9,327 nucleotides of DNA from RGIG4074 sp964459165 (GTDB lineage Bacteria; Bacillota; Clostridia; Christensenellales; Borkfalkiaceae): positions 1 to 9,327 of the forward strand of contig CAYWKM010000058.1 of the NCBI GenBank assembly GCA_964459165.1, written 5' to 3'. The notes below the pieces were generated by a model. That model worked only from the letters and a program-made list of their open reading frames with translations, was not told the DNA's origin and did no database searches. How positions within the stretch are numbered: position 1 is the stretch's first letter; every line of letters begins with the position of its first letter. This document shows positions 1 to 7,195 of this stretch, one piece after another. The translations under genes were made by a program, and so were the position numbers.

Positions 1-15
1 CAACAAAATCGCAAT

Positions 16-48
16 AAAAAAGCGCCGCCTCTTTTGCGAAACGACGCT
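16..48 (-). terminator. Intrinsic terminator of the leftward RNA
   Basis: Read leftward, AGCGUCGUUU (48-39) pairs with AGGCGGCGCU (30-21) over 10 bp, including three G-U pairs, with an 8-base loop. A run of six U (21-16) overlaps the base of the stem. Its distance of about 165 nt from the promoter at 189-217 gives a compact transcript. Confidence 0.7.
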
Positions 49-68
49 GTAAAAAATGCACGTTTCGC
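36..68 (-). promoter_or_regulatory. Possible antiterminator helix of the leftward RNA
   Basis: On the minus strand GCGAAACG (68-61) pairs over 8 perfect base pairs with CGUUUCGC (43-36). It can be extended past a bulge by 60-58 with 45-47. Its 3' arm shares bases 39-47 with the 5' arm of the terminator hairpin (48-39), so the two helices cannot form together. This arrangement is typical of transcription attenuators. It is inferred from complementarity only. Confidence 0.45.
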
Positions 69-188
69 TTGTTGCGACACAAGGAACAAACAATCTTTTG
101 AGATAAGATTTCTGTAAGGCAAAATACGTACACTTCTACCGAAAGTATACTTACCTCAAAAAAAATTGTTTCGTTGTGTCGCAAAGGT

Positions 189-217
189 ATTATAGCACAG
201 TTTTACGCGTCTTTCAA
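189..217 (-). promoter_or_regulatory. SigA-type promoter for the leftward RNA
   Basis: Read on the minus strand, a -35 box TTGAAA (217-212) and a perfect -10 box TATAAT (194-189) are separated by exactly 17 bases. This predicts transcription starting near 182, exactly where the self-complementary RNA begins. The match to the consensus and to the RNA boundary makes chance unlikely. No experimental start site is known from this sequence alone. Confidence 0.75.
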
Positions 218-516
218 TCGTTTGCGGAAAATTTTTGCATTCTTTCCCGTAAAAATTTAAAAGCGGTTTTTTAAAGCCGTTTTTCGACGGATTTTTTCGC
301 GCGGCGAGCGTATCGATATGGTCGGGCGGGGGGGATCGACGGCGCGTTTTCCCCTTTTAAGTAGAGCGGAGCGTTCGGCTTTCGTCGTTAAAACATAAGC
401 TTTATTTATTCAAAATCCACCGCGTCTCTTTTATTTTCGAAAGAAATATAAAATTTACTTATGTGATAGATAGGAATTTATGAACGCTCCAACGGGGATT
501 CGGCGAGGGAAAGTCT
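218..516. other. Intergenic stretch, no gene seen
   Basis: No convincing reading frame with a ribosome binding site lies here on either strand. It holds a hairpin at 259-284 (AAAAGCGG with CCGTTTTT, one G-U pair), a run of seven G at 328-334, and an AT-rich section at about 385-460. The hairpin lacks a clear transcript to end, so I do not call it a terminator. The stretch separates the leftward promoter from the rightward aspS promoter and may carry regulator sites that I cannot name. Confidence 0.5.
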
Positions 517-545
517 TTGACTTTTACGGCCGCGTTTGCTAAAAT
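517..545 (+). promoter_or_regulatory. Promoter of the aspS-gatCAB operon
   Basis: TTGACT (517-522) and TAAAAT (540-545) are separated by 17 bases, with an extended -10 TG at 537-538. Transcription should start near 552, giving a leader of about 75 nt before the aspS start codon at 628. Its position also argues against any upstream start codon for aspS. Confidence 0.75.
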
Positions 546-560
546 TTTCATAAAGATGAT

Positions 561-599
561 ATCGGAAGCGTTCTTGAAAAGAGTGCGTTCCGATTTTTT
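561..599 (+). promoter_or_regulatory. Terminator-like hairpin in the aspS leader (possible attenuator)
   Basis: ATCGGAA (561-567) pairs with TTCCGAT (588-594). The stem continues past a bulged G with CG (569-570) and CG (586-587), then a short inner stem (571-575 with 579-583). Six T (594-599) follow, as in an intrinsic terminator. It lies between the predicted start site (about 552) and the aspS ribosome binding site. CCGAT recurs at 603-607 and could pair with the same 5' arm. No T-box core is present. Whether it regulates the operon is inference. Confidence 0.45.
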
Positions 600-627
600 C
601 GCCCGATGCGAAAAGGAGTTTTTGATC

Positions 628-2379
628 ATGCAAAACAGTTACCGCACACATACGACGGCTGAAATCAGCGAGTCCGACGTCGGCAGACAGATGACGATGG
701 CGGGGTGGATAGAGAGCATACGGGATCACGGCGGCGTGTCGTTTATCGATTTAAGGGATCATTACGGCGTCGTGCAGGTTGTAATATACGACGACAATTT
801 ACTGAAAGGGCTCGTAAAGGAGGCGTGCGTTTCCGTAAAGGGCGTCATGAAAATTCGGGACGAAGATACTTATAACGATAAGATCGCTTCGGGGACGATC
901 GAGCTTAACGCGAAGGAAATTACCCTTCTCGGCAGGGTTAGAAATCCGCTTCCCTTCGAGACGTCTTCTTCGCGCGAGACGAAGGAGGAGCTGCGCCTGA
1001 AATACCGTTTTCTCGATTTGAGGAATCGAAGGAATCATGAGAATATTCTCTTTCGCAGCGAGGTTTTGCATTTCGTGCGGAACAGGCTTCACGATATGGG
1101 CTTCACCGAGATTCAGACGCCCATCCTCTCCTCCTCCTCTCCCGAAGGGGCAAGGGATTACATCGTTCCCAGCCGCAAGCATAAGGGGCAGTTCTACGCT
1201 CTTCCCCAAGCTCCGCAGATTTATAAGCAGCTCCTGATGGTATCCGGTTACGATAAATATTTTCAGATCGCGCCTTGCTTCCGCGACGAGGACGCGCGGG
1301 CGGATCGTTCGCCCGGGGAATTTTATCAGATCGATTTCGAGATGAGCTTCGCTACGCAGGAAGACGTTTTTCGCGCGGGCGAAGAGCTTCTCACGCCTCT
1401 CTTCGAGAAGTTCGCGCCCGAGGGCTGTCGGATCACGCAGCCTCCTTATCCCGTTATTTCTTATAGACGGGCGATGCTCGAATTCGGCACGGATAAACCG
1501 GATTTGAGAAATCCTTTAAGGATCGTCGACGCGACCGATTTTTTCCAAAAATGCTCGTTCGCCGCCTTCAAAAACAGGACGGTGCGCGCCATCCGCGTGC
1601 CGAATATCGCCGACAAACCCAATAAATTCTTCAAATCGCTCGAAGAGGAATTTGCGAAAAAGAAGCTTGGCATGGCGGGACTCGGCTATTTGAAGGTTTC
1701 GGAGGATGATCGGTACGAAGGACCCATCGATAAATTTATTCCCGAAGCGTTGAAGCCGGAGCTGAGAGAGATCGCCTCGCTCGAAGTCGGCGACGTGATT
1801 TTTTTCATCGCCGACCATGAAAAAAGGGCGGCGGAGAACGCGGGGATGCTCAGAAACGAGATCGCAAGCCGTCTCGACCTATATGAAAAGAACGCTTACC
1901 GCTTCTGCTTCGTCAACGATTTCCCCATGTATGAAATAGACGAGGAAACGGGAACGCTCGGCTTCACGCACAATCCTTTTTCCATGCCGCAGGGCGGCTT
2001 GAAGGCGTTTGAAAACAATCCCCTCGATATTCTCGCTTATCAGTACGATATCGTATGCAACGGGGTGGAACTCTCTTCCGGGGCGGTCAGAAATCATGAT
2101 ATCGACGTCATGGTAAAGGCGTTTGAAACGGCGGGCTACGACGAAGCGACGCTGAAAGAGAAGTTTTCTTCCCTCTATAACGCCTTTTCTTACGGCGCGC
2201 CTCCCCACGCGGGCATGGCTCCCGGACTCGATCGCATTCTCATGCTTCTGAAACGGGAGGAAAATATACGCGAAGTCATCGCTTTTCCCATGAACGGCAA
2301 CGCGCAGGATCTTTTGCTCGGAGCGCCCGGCTTCGTAACGGAGCGGCAGTTGAGAGAAGCGCATATTAAGGTGAGATGA
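628..2379 (+). CDS. aspS: Aspartate-tRNA ligase, probably non-discriminating (Asp/Asn)
   Basis: This 583-residue class II synthetase of bacterial AspRS size attaches Asp to tRNA in the cytoplasm. An N-terminal OB-fold anticodon-binding domain spans about residues 18-105. The catalytic core follows, split by the bacterial GAD insertion (about 290-415). Motif 2 is FRDED with Arg219; motif 3 is GLDR with Arg536. Asp-binding signatures PEGARD and QIDFEMS are present. At the position of E. coli Leu30, a known specificity determinant, it has His34 (RDHGG), as in non-discriminating enzymes; at the position of E. coli Lys81 it has Asp80. The start is ATG 628, behind AAAAGGAG (611-618). The frame stays open to 517, but that extension overlaps the promoter and is not part of the family. 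The stop lies 1 base before gatC, so the adjacent amidotransferase genes support charging of tRNA(Asn) as well as tRNA(Asp). Function is very sure; dual specificity is inferred. Confidence 0.96.
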   Translation: MQNSYRTHTTAEISESDVGRQMTMAGWIESIRDHGGVSFIDLRDHYGVVQVVIYDDNLLKGLVKEACVSVKGVMKIRDEDTYNDKIASGTIELNAKEITLLGRVRNPLPFETSSSRETKEELRLKYRFLDLRNRRNHENILFRSEVLHFVRNRLHDMGFTEIQTPILSSSSPEGARDYIVPSRKHKGQFYALPQAPQIYKQLLMVSGYDKYFQIAPCFRDEDARADRSPGEFYQIDFEMSFATQEDVFRAGEELLTPLFEKFAPEGCRITQPPYPVISYRRAMLEFGTDKPDLRNPLRIVDATDFFQKCSFAAFKNRTVRAIRVPNIADKPNKFFKSLEEEFAKKKLGMAGLGYLKVSEDDRYEGPIDKFIPEALKPELREIASLEVGDVIFFIADHEKRAAENAGMLRNEIASRLDLYEKNAYRFCFVNDFPMYEIDEETGTLGFTHNPFSMPQGGLKAFENNPLDILAYQYDIVCNGVELSSGAVRNHDIDVMVKAFETAGYDEATLKEKFSSLYNAFSYGAPPHAGMAPGLDRILMLLKREENIREVIAFPMNGNAQDLLLGAPGFVTERQLREAHIKVR

Positions 2380-2380
2380 A

Positions 2381-2674
2381 ATGATTACGAAAAAAGAAAT
2401 CGAAACGCTGGCAAAACTTTCCAAATTAAAGCTGACCGAAGAAGAAAAAGAGCTCCTCGTCAAGGAAATGTCGGATATCGTCGCGTTTGCCGATACGATC
2501 AACGCAAACCTTTCGGCGACGGAGGAAGAATGCGGCGGCGAGAGCGAGGTCGTCGTCAATTTCGAGGAATTGCGCGAGGATGAAGAAGAGCCCTCTTACG
2601 AGAGAGAAGAGATTCTTCAAAACGCCGAGAGCGAAGGCGGGTATTTTCTCGTGAGGAGAAACAGCAGAAAATGA
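2381..2674 (+). CDS. gatC: Asp-tRNA(Asn)/Glu-tRNA(Gln) amidotransferase subunit C
   Basis: This 97-residue protein has the usual GatC size. In the family GatC wraps between GatA and GatB and stabilises the complex; it has no catalytic site. The N-terminal helices (ITKKEIETLAKLSKLKLTEEE), the central LREDEE motif (about residues 64-69) and the ILQNAESEGGYF stretch match GatC. The tail (LVRRNSRK) is more basic and shorter than the common VPxVx ending. The start ATG is 1 base after the aspS stop, with AAGGTGA (2368-2374) as ribosome binding site. Its stop overlaps the gatA start as ATGA, so translation is probably coupled. Confidence 0.95.
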   Translation: MITKKEIETLAKLSKLKLTEEEKELLVKEMSDIVAFADTINANLSATEEECGGESEVVVNFEELREDEEEPSYEREEILQNAESEGGYFLVRRNSRK

Positions 2675-4122
2675 GCGAAACCATCGCGAGGCTTTCCGCT
2701 CTTCTCGGGAGCGGAGAGATGAGCTCGGTCGAGCTCACAAAAAAATATATCGCCGCCATAGAGAGGGAGAACAAGCGCTTCAACGCTTATGTCAGCGTTT
2801 GCTTTGAGCGCGCGCTCCGTCAGGCGGAAAGGGCGGATCGACTCTTGAAGGAGGGGAACGCCTCTCCGTTGTGCGGCATTCCCATGACGTTGAAGGACAA
2901 TATCTGCATGAAGGGAGAGCCCGCCACCTGCGCTTCGCGCATTCTCGAAGGGTATCGCCCCTTCTACGACGCTACCGTATGGGAAAAGCTGGAAGGACTC
3001 GGAGCCGTCATGCTCGGCAAGACGAATATGGACGAATTTGCCATGGGCTCCACCTGCGAGACCTCCTGCTACGGCCCCACGCTCAATCCGCGCGATACCG
3101 ATAAGGTTTCCGGCGGCTCCTCGGGCGGCGGCGCGGCGGCGGTGTGCGCAAAGCTCGCCGCTTACGCCTTGGGCAGCGATACGGGCGGTTCCATCCGTCA
3201 GCCGGCTTCTTTTTGCGGCGTCGTCGGCTTAAAGCCTACCTACGGAGCGGTTTCTCGTTACGGACTCGTGGCGTACGGCTCTTCTCTGGATCAGATCGGA
3301 CCTTTGACCGACAGCGTAAGGGACGCGGCCGTCGTTTACGACGCCATCAAGGGAAGAGACGCGCGCGATCCCACCTCGCGCGACGTTCCTTTATCGCCCA
3401 CCGTCGTGGGTAAGGATATCAAAGGGCTGAGAGTGGGCGTCGTCGAAGAGTATTTCGACGGGCTCAAGGGGGAAATTTCAGAAGTCGTCGATAAGGTCTT
3501 GGCGTTCCTTGAAGAAAACGGGGCGGAAATCGTGCGCAGGAGCATACCCGACGTCAAGCTGGCTTTACCCGTCTATTATATCATCGCCTGTGCGGAAGCG
3601 TCCTCCAATTTAGGGCGTTACGACGGCGTCCGCTACGGCCGCCGCGCGGAAAATTATACCACGATCGACGACATGATTTCCACCGTTCGCTCGCAGGGCT
3701 TCGGCAGAGAGGTAAAGCGCAGGATCATGCTCGGCTCTTACGTGTTGAGCGCAGGCTACTATGACGCGTATTACAAGAAAGCCCGTATGCTCCGCAAGAG
3801 GATTTCCGCAGAATTCAGGCAGACGTTCGCCTCCTGCGACGTGATTTTAGCCCCGACGACGGCGACGACCGCCTTTCCTCTTCATTCCTGCGGAGGGAAC
3901 GTGACGGAGATGTATCTGACCGACGTGTACACCGTTCCCGTCAACATCGCGGGACTTCCCGCCGTCTCCTTTCCCTGCGGAAAGGATCGGGACGGAATGC
4001 CCGTCGGCGTGCAGTTGATCGGCGGGGAGTTTTCCGAAGAAACCATACTCAACGCCGCCTATTTTATAGAAAAGAATTACGATAACGGCGTCGAGGAATA
4101 TCGGGGAGGAGCGGAGATATGA
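2671..4122 (+). CDS. gatA: Asp-tRNA(Asn)/Glu-tRNA(Gln) amidotransferase subunit A
   Basis: This 483-residue amidase-signature protein is full length. GatA hydrolyses glutamine and passes ammonia through the complex to the activated Asp- or Glu-tRNA held by GatB. The Ser-cisSer-Lys triad is visible as Lys75 (PMTLKDN), Ser150 (GGSSGGG) and Ser174 (SDTGGSIRQPA). The spacing equals that of the S. aureus enzyme as I recall it (Lys79, Ser154, Ser178). The later NIAGLPAVSFPCG and PVGVQLIG segments are also typical of GatA. The start overlaps the gatC stop, with GAGGAG at 2653-2658 as ribosome binding site, and its own stop overlaps the gatB start. There is no truncation or missing residue. Confidence 0.97.
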   Translation: MSETIARLSALLGSGEMSSVELTKKYIAAIERENKRFNAYVSVCFERALRQAERADRLLKEGNASPLCGIPMTLKDNICMKGEPATCASRILEGYRPFYDATVWEKLEGLGAVMLGKTNMDEFAMGSTCETSCYGPTLNPRDTDKVSGGSSGGGAAAVCAKLAAYALGSDTGGSIRQPASFCGVVGLKPTYGAVSRYGLVAYGSSLDQIGPLTDSVRDAAVVYDAIKGRDARDPTSRDVPLSPTVVGKDIKGLRVGVVEEYFDGLKGEISEVVDKVLAFLEENGAEIVRRSIPDVKLALPVYYIIACAEASSNLGRYDGVRYGRRAENYTTIDDMISTVRSQGFGREVKRRIMLGSYVLSAGYYDAYYKKARMLRKRISAEFRQTFASCDVILAPTTATTAFPLHSCGGNVTEMYLTDVYTVPVNIAGLPAVSFPCGKDRDGMPVGVQLIGGEFSEETILNAAYFIEKNYDNGVEEYRGGAEI

Positions 4123-5534
4123 AGTATGAAATGGTCGTGGGGTTGGAAACCCACGTCGAGCTTTCCACAAAGACGAAAATCTTCTGCTCTTGCACGACGG
4201 CGTTCGGAGGCGAACCCAACGCGCATTGCTGTCCCGTCTGTACGGGTCAGCCGGGCTCTCTTCCCCGCCTCAACAGGAGGGTGGTGGAATACGCCGTTCG
4301 CGCGGGAATCGCCACGCATTGCGAAATCAATAACGTCGCGCATATGGACAGAAAAAATTACGTATATCCCGATCTCCCGAAGGCGTATCAGATATCCCAG
4401 TTCGATCAACCCGTCTGTAAAAACGGTTATATCGAGCTCGACGGCGGAAAGAGGATAAGGATTCTCCGCATTCATATTGAGGAGGACGCGGGCAAGCTCG
4501 TCCACGAGGGCGGCTGCACGTATATCGATTATAACCGCAGCGGCGTACCCTTGATCGAAATCGTCACCGAGCCGGATCTCTCTTCGCCCGAGGAAGCGAA
4601 GGAATATATAGAAAAGCTTCAAATCCTCATGCGGTATATCGGCGTTTCCGACTGTAAAATGCAGGAGGGAAGCATGCGTTGCGACGTCAACGTTTCTCTT
4701 CGTCCCTTCGGCTGTAAAGAATACGGCACGCGCGCGGAGATCAAGAACATGAATTCCGTCGGCTATATCGTAAAGGCGCTCGAATACGAATACGAAAGGC
4801 AGTCGGAGCTTCTCGACGACGGCGAGGAGGTCGCGCAGGATACCCTGCGTTACGACGAGGCTGCGGGAACGACCTGTATCATGCGCCGTAAGGAGGACGC
4901 TCAGGACTACCGTTACTTCCCGGAGCCGGATATTTTCTCTTTTACGATTTTACCCGAGCAGGTGGAAAGAATCCGTCGGCAGACGCCCGAATTGCCCGAT
5001 GAAAGACGGGCTCGATATCTTTCTTACGGCGTTTCCGAGAAGTTGGTCAACGATATCTTCCGCTATAAGAGAGCGGCGGATTATTACGACGCGGCGATGG
5101 CTTTGGGTGCGAGCGCGGCGAAAAGCGCAAGTTATATAGCGGGGACTGTTTATTCCGTCTTCGCGACGGAGGAGGAGAAAGAAAATTTTTCCGTCAAAAC
5201 AAAGGTAGAGGATTTTGCCGAGCTCGTCCGTTATGTCGATCAGGGACTCGACTTTGCCGTGGGGAGGAAGGCTCTTTTAAAAATGCTGGAAACGGGGAAA
5301 GGGGTTAAGGAATCCCTCACGGAATCCGAGCTCGCCCTTTCGGACGAGGAAGATCCTCTGCTCGTGAAATATTGCGAAGAGGTGATTTCCGAGCGCAAAC
5401 AGGCGGTCGAGGACTTTAAAAACGGAAGGGAAACCGCCATCTATTCTCTGTACGGCGCGTTGAAGGGGAAAGCGGGCAAGAACGTAAACGTCAAGGTCGC
5501 CGACAAAATTTTGCGAAGATTGATGAATCGATAA
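4119..5534 (+). CDS. gatB: Asp-tRNA(Asn)/Glu-tRNA(Gln) amidotransferase subunit B
   Basis: This 471-residue protein is the kinase-like subunit that binds the misacylated tRNA, activates the side-chain carboxylate with ATP and accepts ammonia from GatA. The N-terminal GLETHVEL motif, a likely zinc site (Cys23, Cys25, Cys38, Cys41), DRKNYVYPDLPKAYQISQ and DYRYFPEPD identify the GatB cradle domain. The helical and YqeY-like tail domains, which contact the tRNA elbow, fill the C-terminal third. The tail end reads LYGALKGKAGKNVNVK, without the GQVMK motif common in many GatB proteins. The ATG overlaps the gatA stop, and GGGGAGGA (4103-4110) is a strong ribosome binding site. It is the last gene of the operon. 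Confidence 0.97.
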   Translation: MKYEMVVGLETHVELSTKTKIFCSCTTAFGGEPNAHCCPVCTGQPGSLPRLNRRVVEYAVRAGIATHCEINNVAHMDRKNYVYPDLPKAYQISQFDQPVCKNGYIELDGGKRIRILRIHIEEDAGKLVHEGGCTYIDYNRSGVPLIEIVTEPDLSSPEEAKEYIEKLQILMRYIGVSDCKMQEGSMRCDVNVSLRPFGCKEYGTRAEIKNMNSVGYIVKALEYEYERQSELLDDGEEVAQDTLRYDEAAGTTCIMRRKEDAQDYRYFPEPDIFSFTILPEQVERIRRQTPELPDERRARYLSYGVSEKLVNDIFRYKRAADYYDAAMALGASAAKSASYIAGTVYSVFATEEEKENFSVKTKVEDFAELVRYVDQGLDFAVGRKALLKMLETGKGVKESLTESELALSDEEDPLLVKYCEEVISERKQAVEDFKNGRETAIYSLYGALKGKAGKNVNVKVADKILRRLMNR

Positions 5535-5561
5535 TTTTTCAGTCGACGTTTCGTAAAGGCG

Positions 5562-5594
5562 CGGCGGGCGCGGAGAGCGTTTCCGCCGTTTTTT
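5562..5594 (+). terminator. Intrinsic terminator after gatB
   Basis: CGGCGG (5562-5567) pairs perfectly with CCGCCG (5583-5588). An inner 4-bp stem GCGC/GCGT has a GGAGA loop, and six T (5589-5594) follow. It lies 28 bases after the gatB stop and closes the aspS-gatCAB operon. Confidence 0.85.
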
Positions 5595-5667
5595 GCCGAA
5601 AAGGAAAACGTTCTCTCCGTTGATTAAAAGTTCCTATCGATATTTTTATATTGATTAAAAAAATGCC

Positions 5668-5696
5668 TTTACAAGCGGAAAAAATTATGATAAAAT
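5668..5696 (+). promoter_or_regulatory. Promoter of the hydrogenase gene
   Basis: TTTACA (5668-5673) and TAAAAT (5691-5696) are separated by 17 bases, with an extended -10 TG at 5688-5689. The predicted start near 5703 leaves a leader of about 37 nt, too short for a riboswitch. The preceding 70 bases contain no clear operator palindrome. Confidence 0.75.
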
Positions 5697-5739
5697 ATTA
5701 AGAAAGAGAATCATCGGACAAGGCGCTCGGGAGGGTTTT

Positions 5740-7179
5740 ATGAGAAAATTCGACACAAAGATTCAATATTTAAAGTATAAAGTGCTAAAAGAAGTCGCAC
5801 GGAACGCGTGGGAGGGCACGCTGGAAGAGAACAAGGACAAAATTCCCGAGGTCATCGTACCCGGACGCGTTCCTACCATGCGCTGCTGCGTCTATAAGGA
5901 GAGGGCGATTCTTACGGAACGCGTAAAGATGGCTATGGGGGGAGACAAGAGCAATCCCAACGTCATTCAGGTCATCGATATCGCCTGCGACGATTGTCCT
6001 TCCGGCGGGTACGAGGTCACCAGCTCCTGCCGCGGCTGTCTCGCGCACAGATGCGAGGACGTATGCAAGAGGGGCGCGATCAGCTTCGATGAAAAGCAGC
6101 GCGCTCACATCGACAAGACCAAATGCGTCGATTGCGGTCAATGCGCTTCCGTTTGCCCGTATAATGCGATCAATAACTTCCGCCGCCCCTGCGAGAACAG
6201 TTGTAAGATTAAAGCGATCTCTATGAGCGAGGAGAAATATGCTCATATCGACAACGACAAGTGCATTTCCTGCGGCGCGTGCGTATATCAATGCCCGTTT
6301 GGCGCCATCACGGATAAATCCTTTATCCTCGACGTCATCGATATGCTGAAAAAAAGCAATCATAACGAGACGTATCGGGTTTACGCGGTCGTCGCTCCGG
6401 CAATTTCCACGCAGTTCGTCTATGCGAAGCTCGGGCAGGTTCTAAAGGGTATTAAGGAGCTCGGCTTCTATAAGACGGTCGAGGCCGCGCTCGGGGCCGA
6501 TATGGTCGCTTATCAGGAAGCGGAGGAGCTCAAAGAGAAAGGATTTTTAACCTCTTCCTGCTGTCCCGCCTTCGTTTCGTACGTTCAAAAGAATTACACG
6601 AAGGTGGCTCCGCACGTTTCGTCGAACCTTTCTCCTGCGGCGACGATCGCGAAACACATCAAGGGAAAGAATCCCGGCTGTAAAGTAGTATTTATCGGAC
6701 CTTGCACGGCAAAGAAAATGGAATTTCAGAAGGAAGAGGTACGCGATTATATCGATTCCGTCCTCACGTTCGAGGAGTTGCAGGCTCTCTTCGACAGCCG
6801 CGACGTCGATATCACTTCGCTCGAAAGCGACGAGCTCGACAACAACGCCTCCTACTACGGAAGAATTTTCGCCCGCAGCTGCGGGTTGACGGAAGCCTGC
6901 GCGGAAGCCATCAAGGAGCAGGGCGAAACGGATTTTGAATTTAAGCCCATTTCCTGCAACGGGATCGAAGAATGCAAAAAGACGCTTTTGCTCGCCAATC
7001 GGGGGCTTCTGCCCGAAAACTTTATCGAAGGAATGGCTTGCATCGGCGGATGTATCGGCGGCGCGGGATGCCTCACGCACGGGGGCGATAAGGTCAGAGC
7101 CGTCGTGGACAAGGTGGCGAAACAAGCCGCAGTATCCTCCATTGTCTCTTCGGTAAACGCTGCGGACGAAAAAATATAG
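5740..7179 (+). CDS. [FeFe] hydrogenase, group B-like, monomeric
   Basis: This 479-residue protein probably catalyses reversible H2 formation or oxidation at an H-cluster, exchanging electrons with ferredoxin in the cytoplasm. The N-terminal half has three four-Cys motifs suited to [4Fe-4S] clusters: Cys97/100/105/109, Cys129/132/135/139 and Cys175/178/181/185. Further Cys lie at 49, 50, 83, 86, 151 and 155. The H-cluster motifs are SSCCPAF (Cys274, the likely proton relay, and Cys275), GPCTAKKMEF (Cys322) and ACIGGCIGGAG (Cys434, Cys438). PAF in place of PGW, and GPC in place of MPC, point to group B rather than the common group A. No NADH-binding or maturase gene is adjacent. GGGAGG (5729-5734) precedes ATG 5740. 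The gene is monocistronic between a promoter and a terminator. No signal peptide is seen. Direction and partner in the cell are not known; a redox or H2-sensing role cannot be ruled out. Confidence 0.92.
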   Translation: MRKFDTKIQYLKYKVLKEVARNAWEGTLEENKDKIPEVIVPGRVPTMRCCVYKERAILTERVKMAMGGDKSNPNVIQVIDIACDDCPSGGYEVTSSCRGCLAHRCEDVCKRGAISFDEKQRAHIDKTKCVDCGQCASVCPYNAINNFRRPCENSCKIKAISMSEEKYAHIDNDKCISCGACVYQCPFGAITDKSFILDVIDMLKKSNHNETYRVYAVVAPAISTQFVYAKLGQVLKGIKELGFYKTVEAALGADMVAYQEAEELKEKGFLTSSCCPAFVSYVQKNYTKVAPHVSSNLSPAATIAKHIKGKNPGCKVVFIGPCTAKKMEFQKEEVRDYIDSVLTFEELQALFDSRDVDITSLESDELDNNASYYGRIFARSCGLTEACAEAIKEQGETDFEFKPISCNGIEECKKTLLLANRGLLPENFIEGMACIGGCIGGAGCLTHGGDKVRAVVDKVAKQAAVSSIVSSVNAADEKI

Positions 7180-7195
7180 GATTGAGCGGAAGAGA

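Larger units (their letters stand above)
16..182 (-). ncRNA. Structured small RNA or riboswitch-like leader, family unknown
   Basis: The predicted minus-strand transcript is about 167 nt. Bases 182-174 pair perfectly with 74-82 (11 bp if 184-183 are included). Inside are a 7-bp helix (171-165 with 88-94), a U/A-rich segment (163-160 with 96-99) and an 8-bp helix with one G-U pair (157-150 with 100-107). An apical hairpin follows (149-143 with 129-135, 7-nt loop). About 20 unpaired bases (128-108) include CUUAC at 118-114, which could compete for GUAAG at 154-150. Downstream lie an alternative helix and an intrinsic terminator. I do not recognise 6S, SRP, tmRNA, RNase P, T-box or a common riboswitch core; the hairpin portion (about 109 nt) is short for 6S RNA. 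It may be a trans-acting sRNA, or the leader of a minus-strand gene beyond position 1. Folding was done by eye. Confidence 0.6.

Noticed and set aside
1..133. GTG-initiated minus-strand frame open to the left edge (about 44 codons)
   Set aside because: It has no properly spaced ribosome binding site, and it lies across the helices and terminator of the predicted RNA; the RNA explains the bases better.
166..193. Plus-strand promoter-like boxes TTGTTT and TATTAT
   Set aside because: The match is weak, with 16-base spacing and no transcript to explain; it is mostly the complement of the strong minus-strand -10 box.
259..284. Hairpin AAAAGCGG/CCGTTTTT as a terminator
   Set aside because: It is AT-rich with a short GC core, and no gene or transcript is seen leading into it.
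517..627. An upstream extension of the aspS frame starting at 517
   Set aside because: It begins inside the predicted -35 box, lacks a ribosome binding site and adds residues not found in the AspRS family; ATG 628 has a strong AAAAGGAG.
1879..2559. Minus-strand open frame of 226 codons opposite aspS and gatC
   Set aside because: It overlaps two certain genes and has low-complexity Ser-rich translation typical of a shadow frame.
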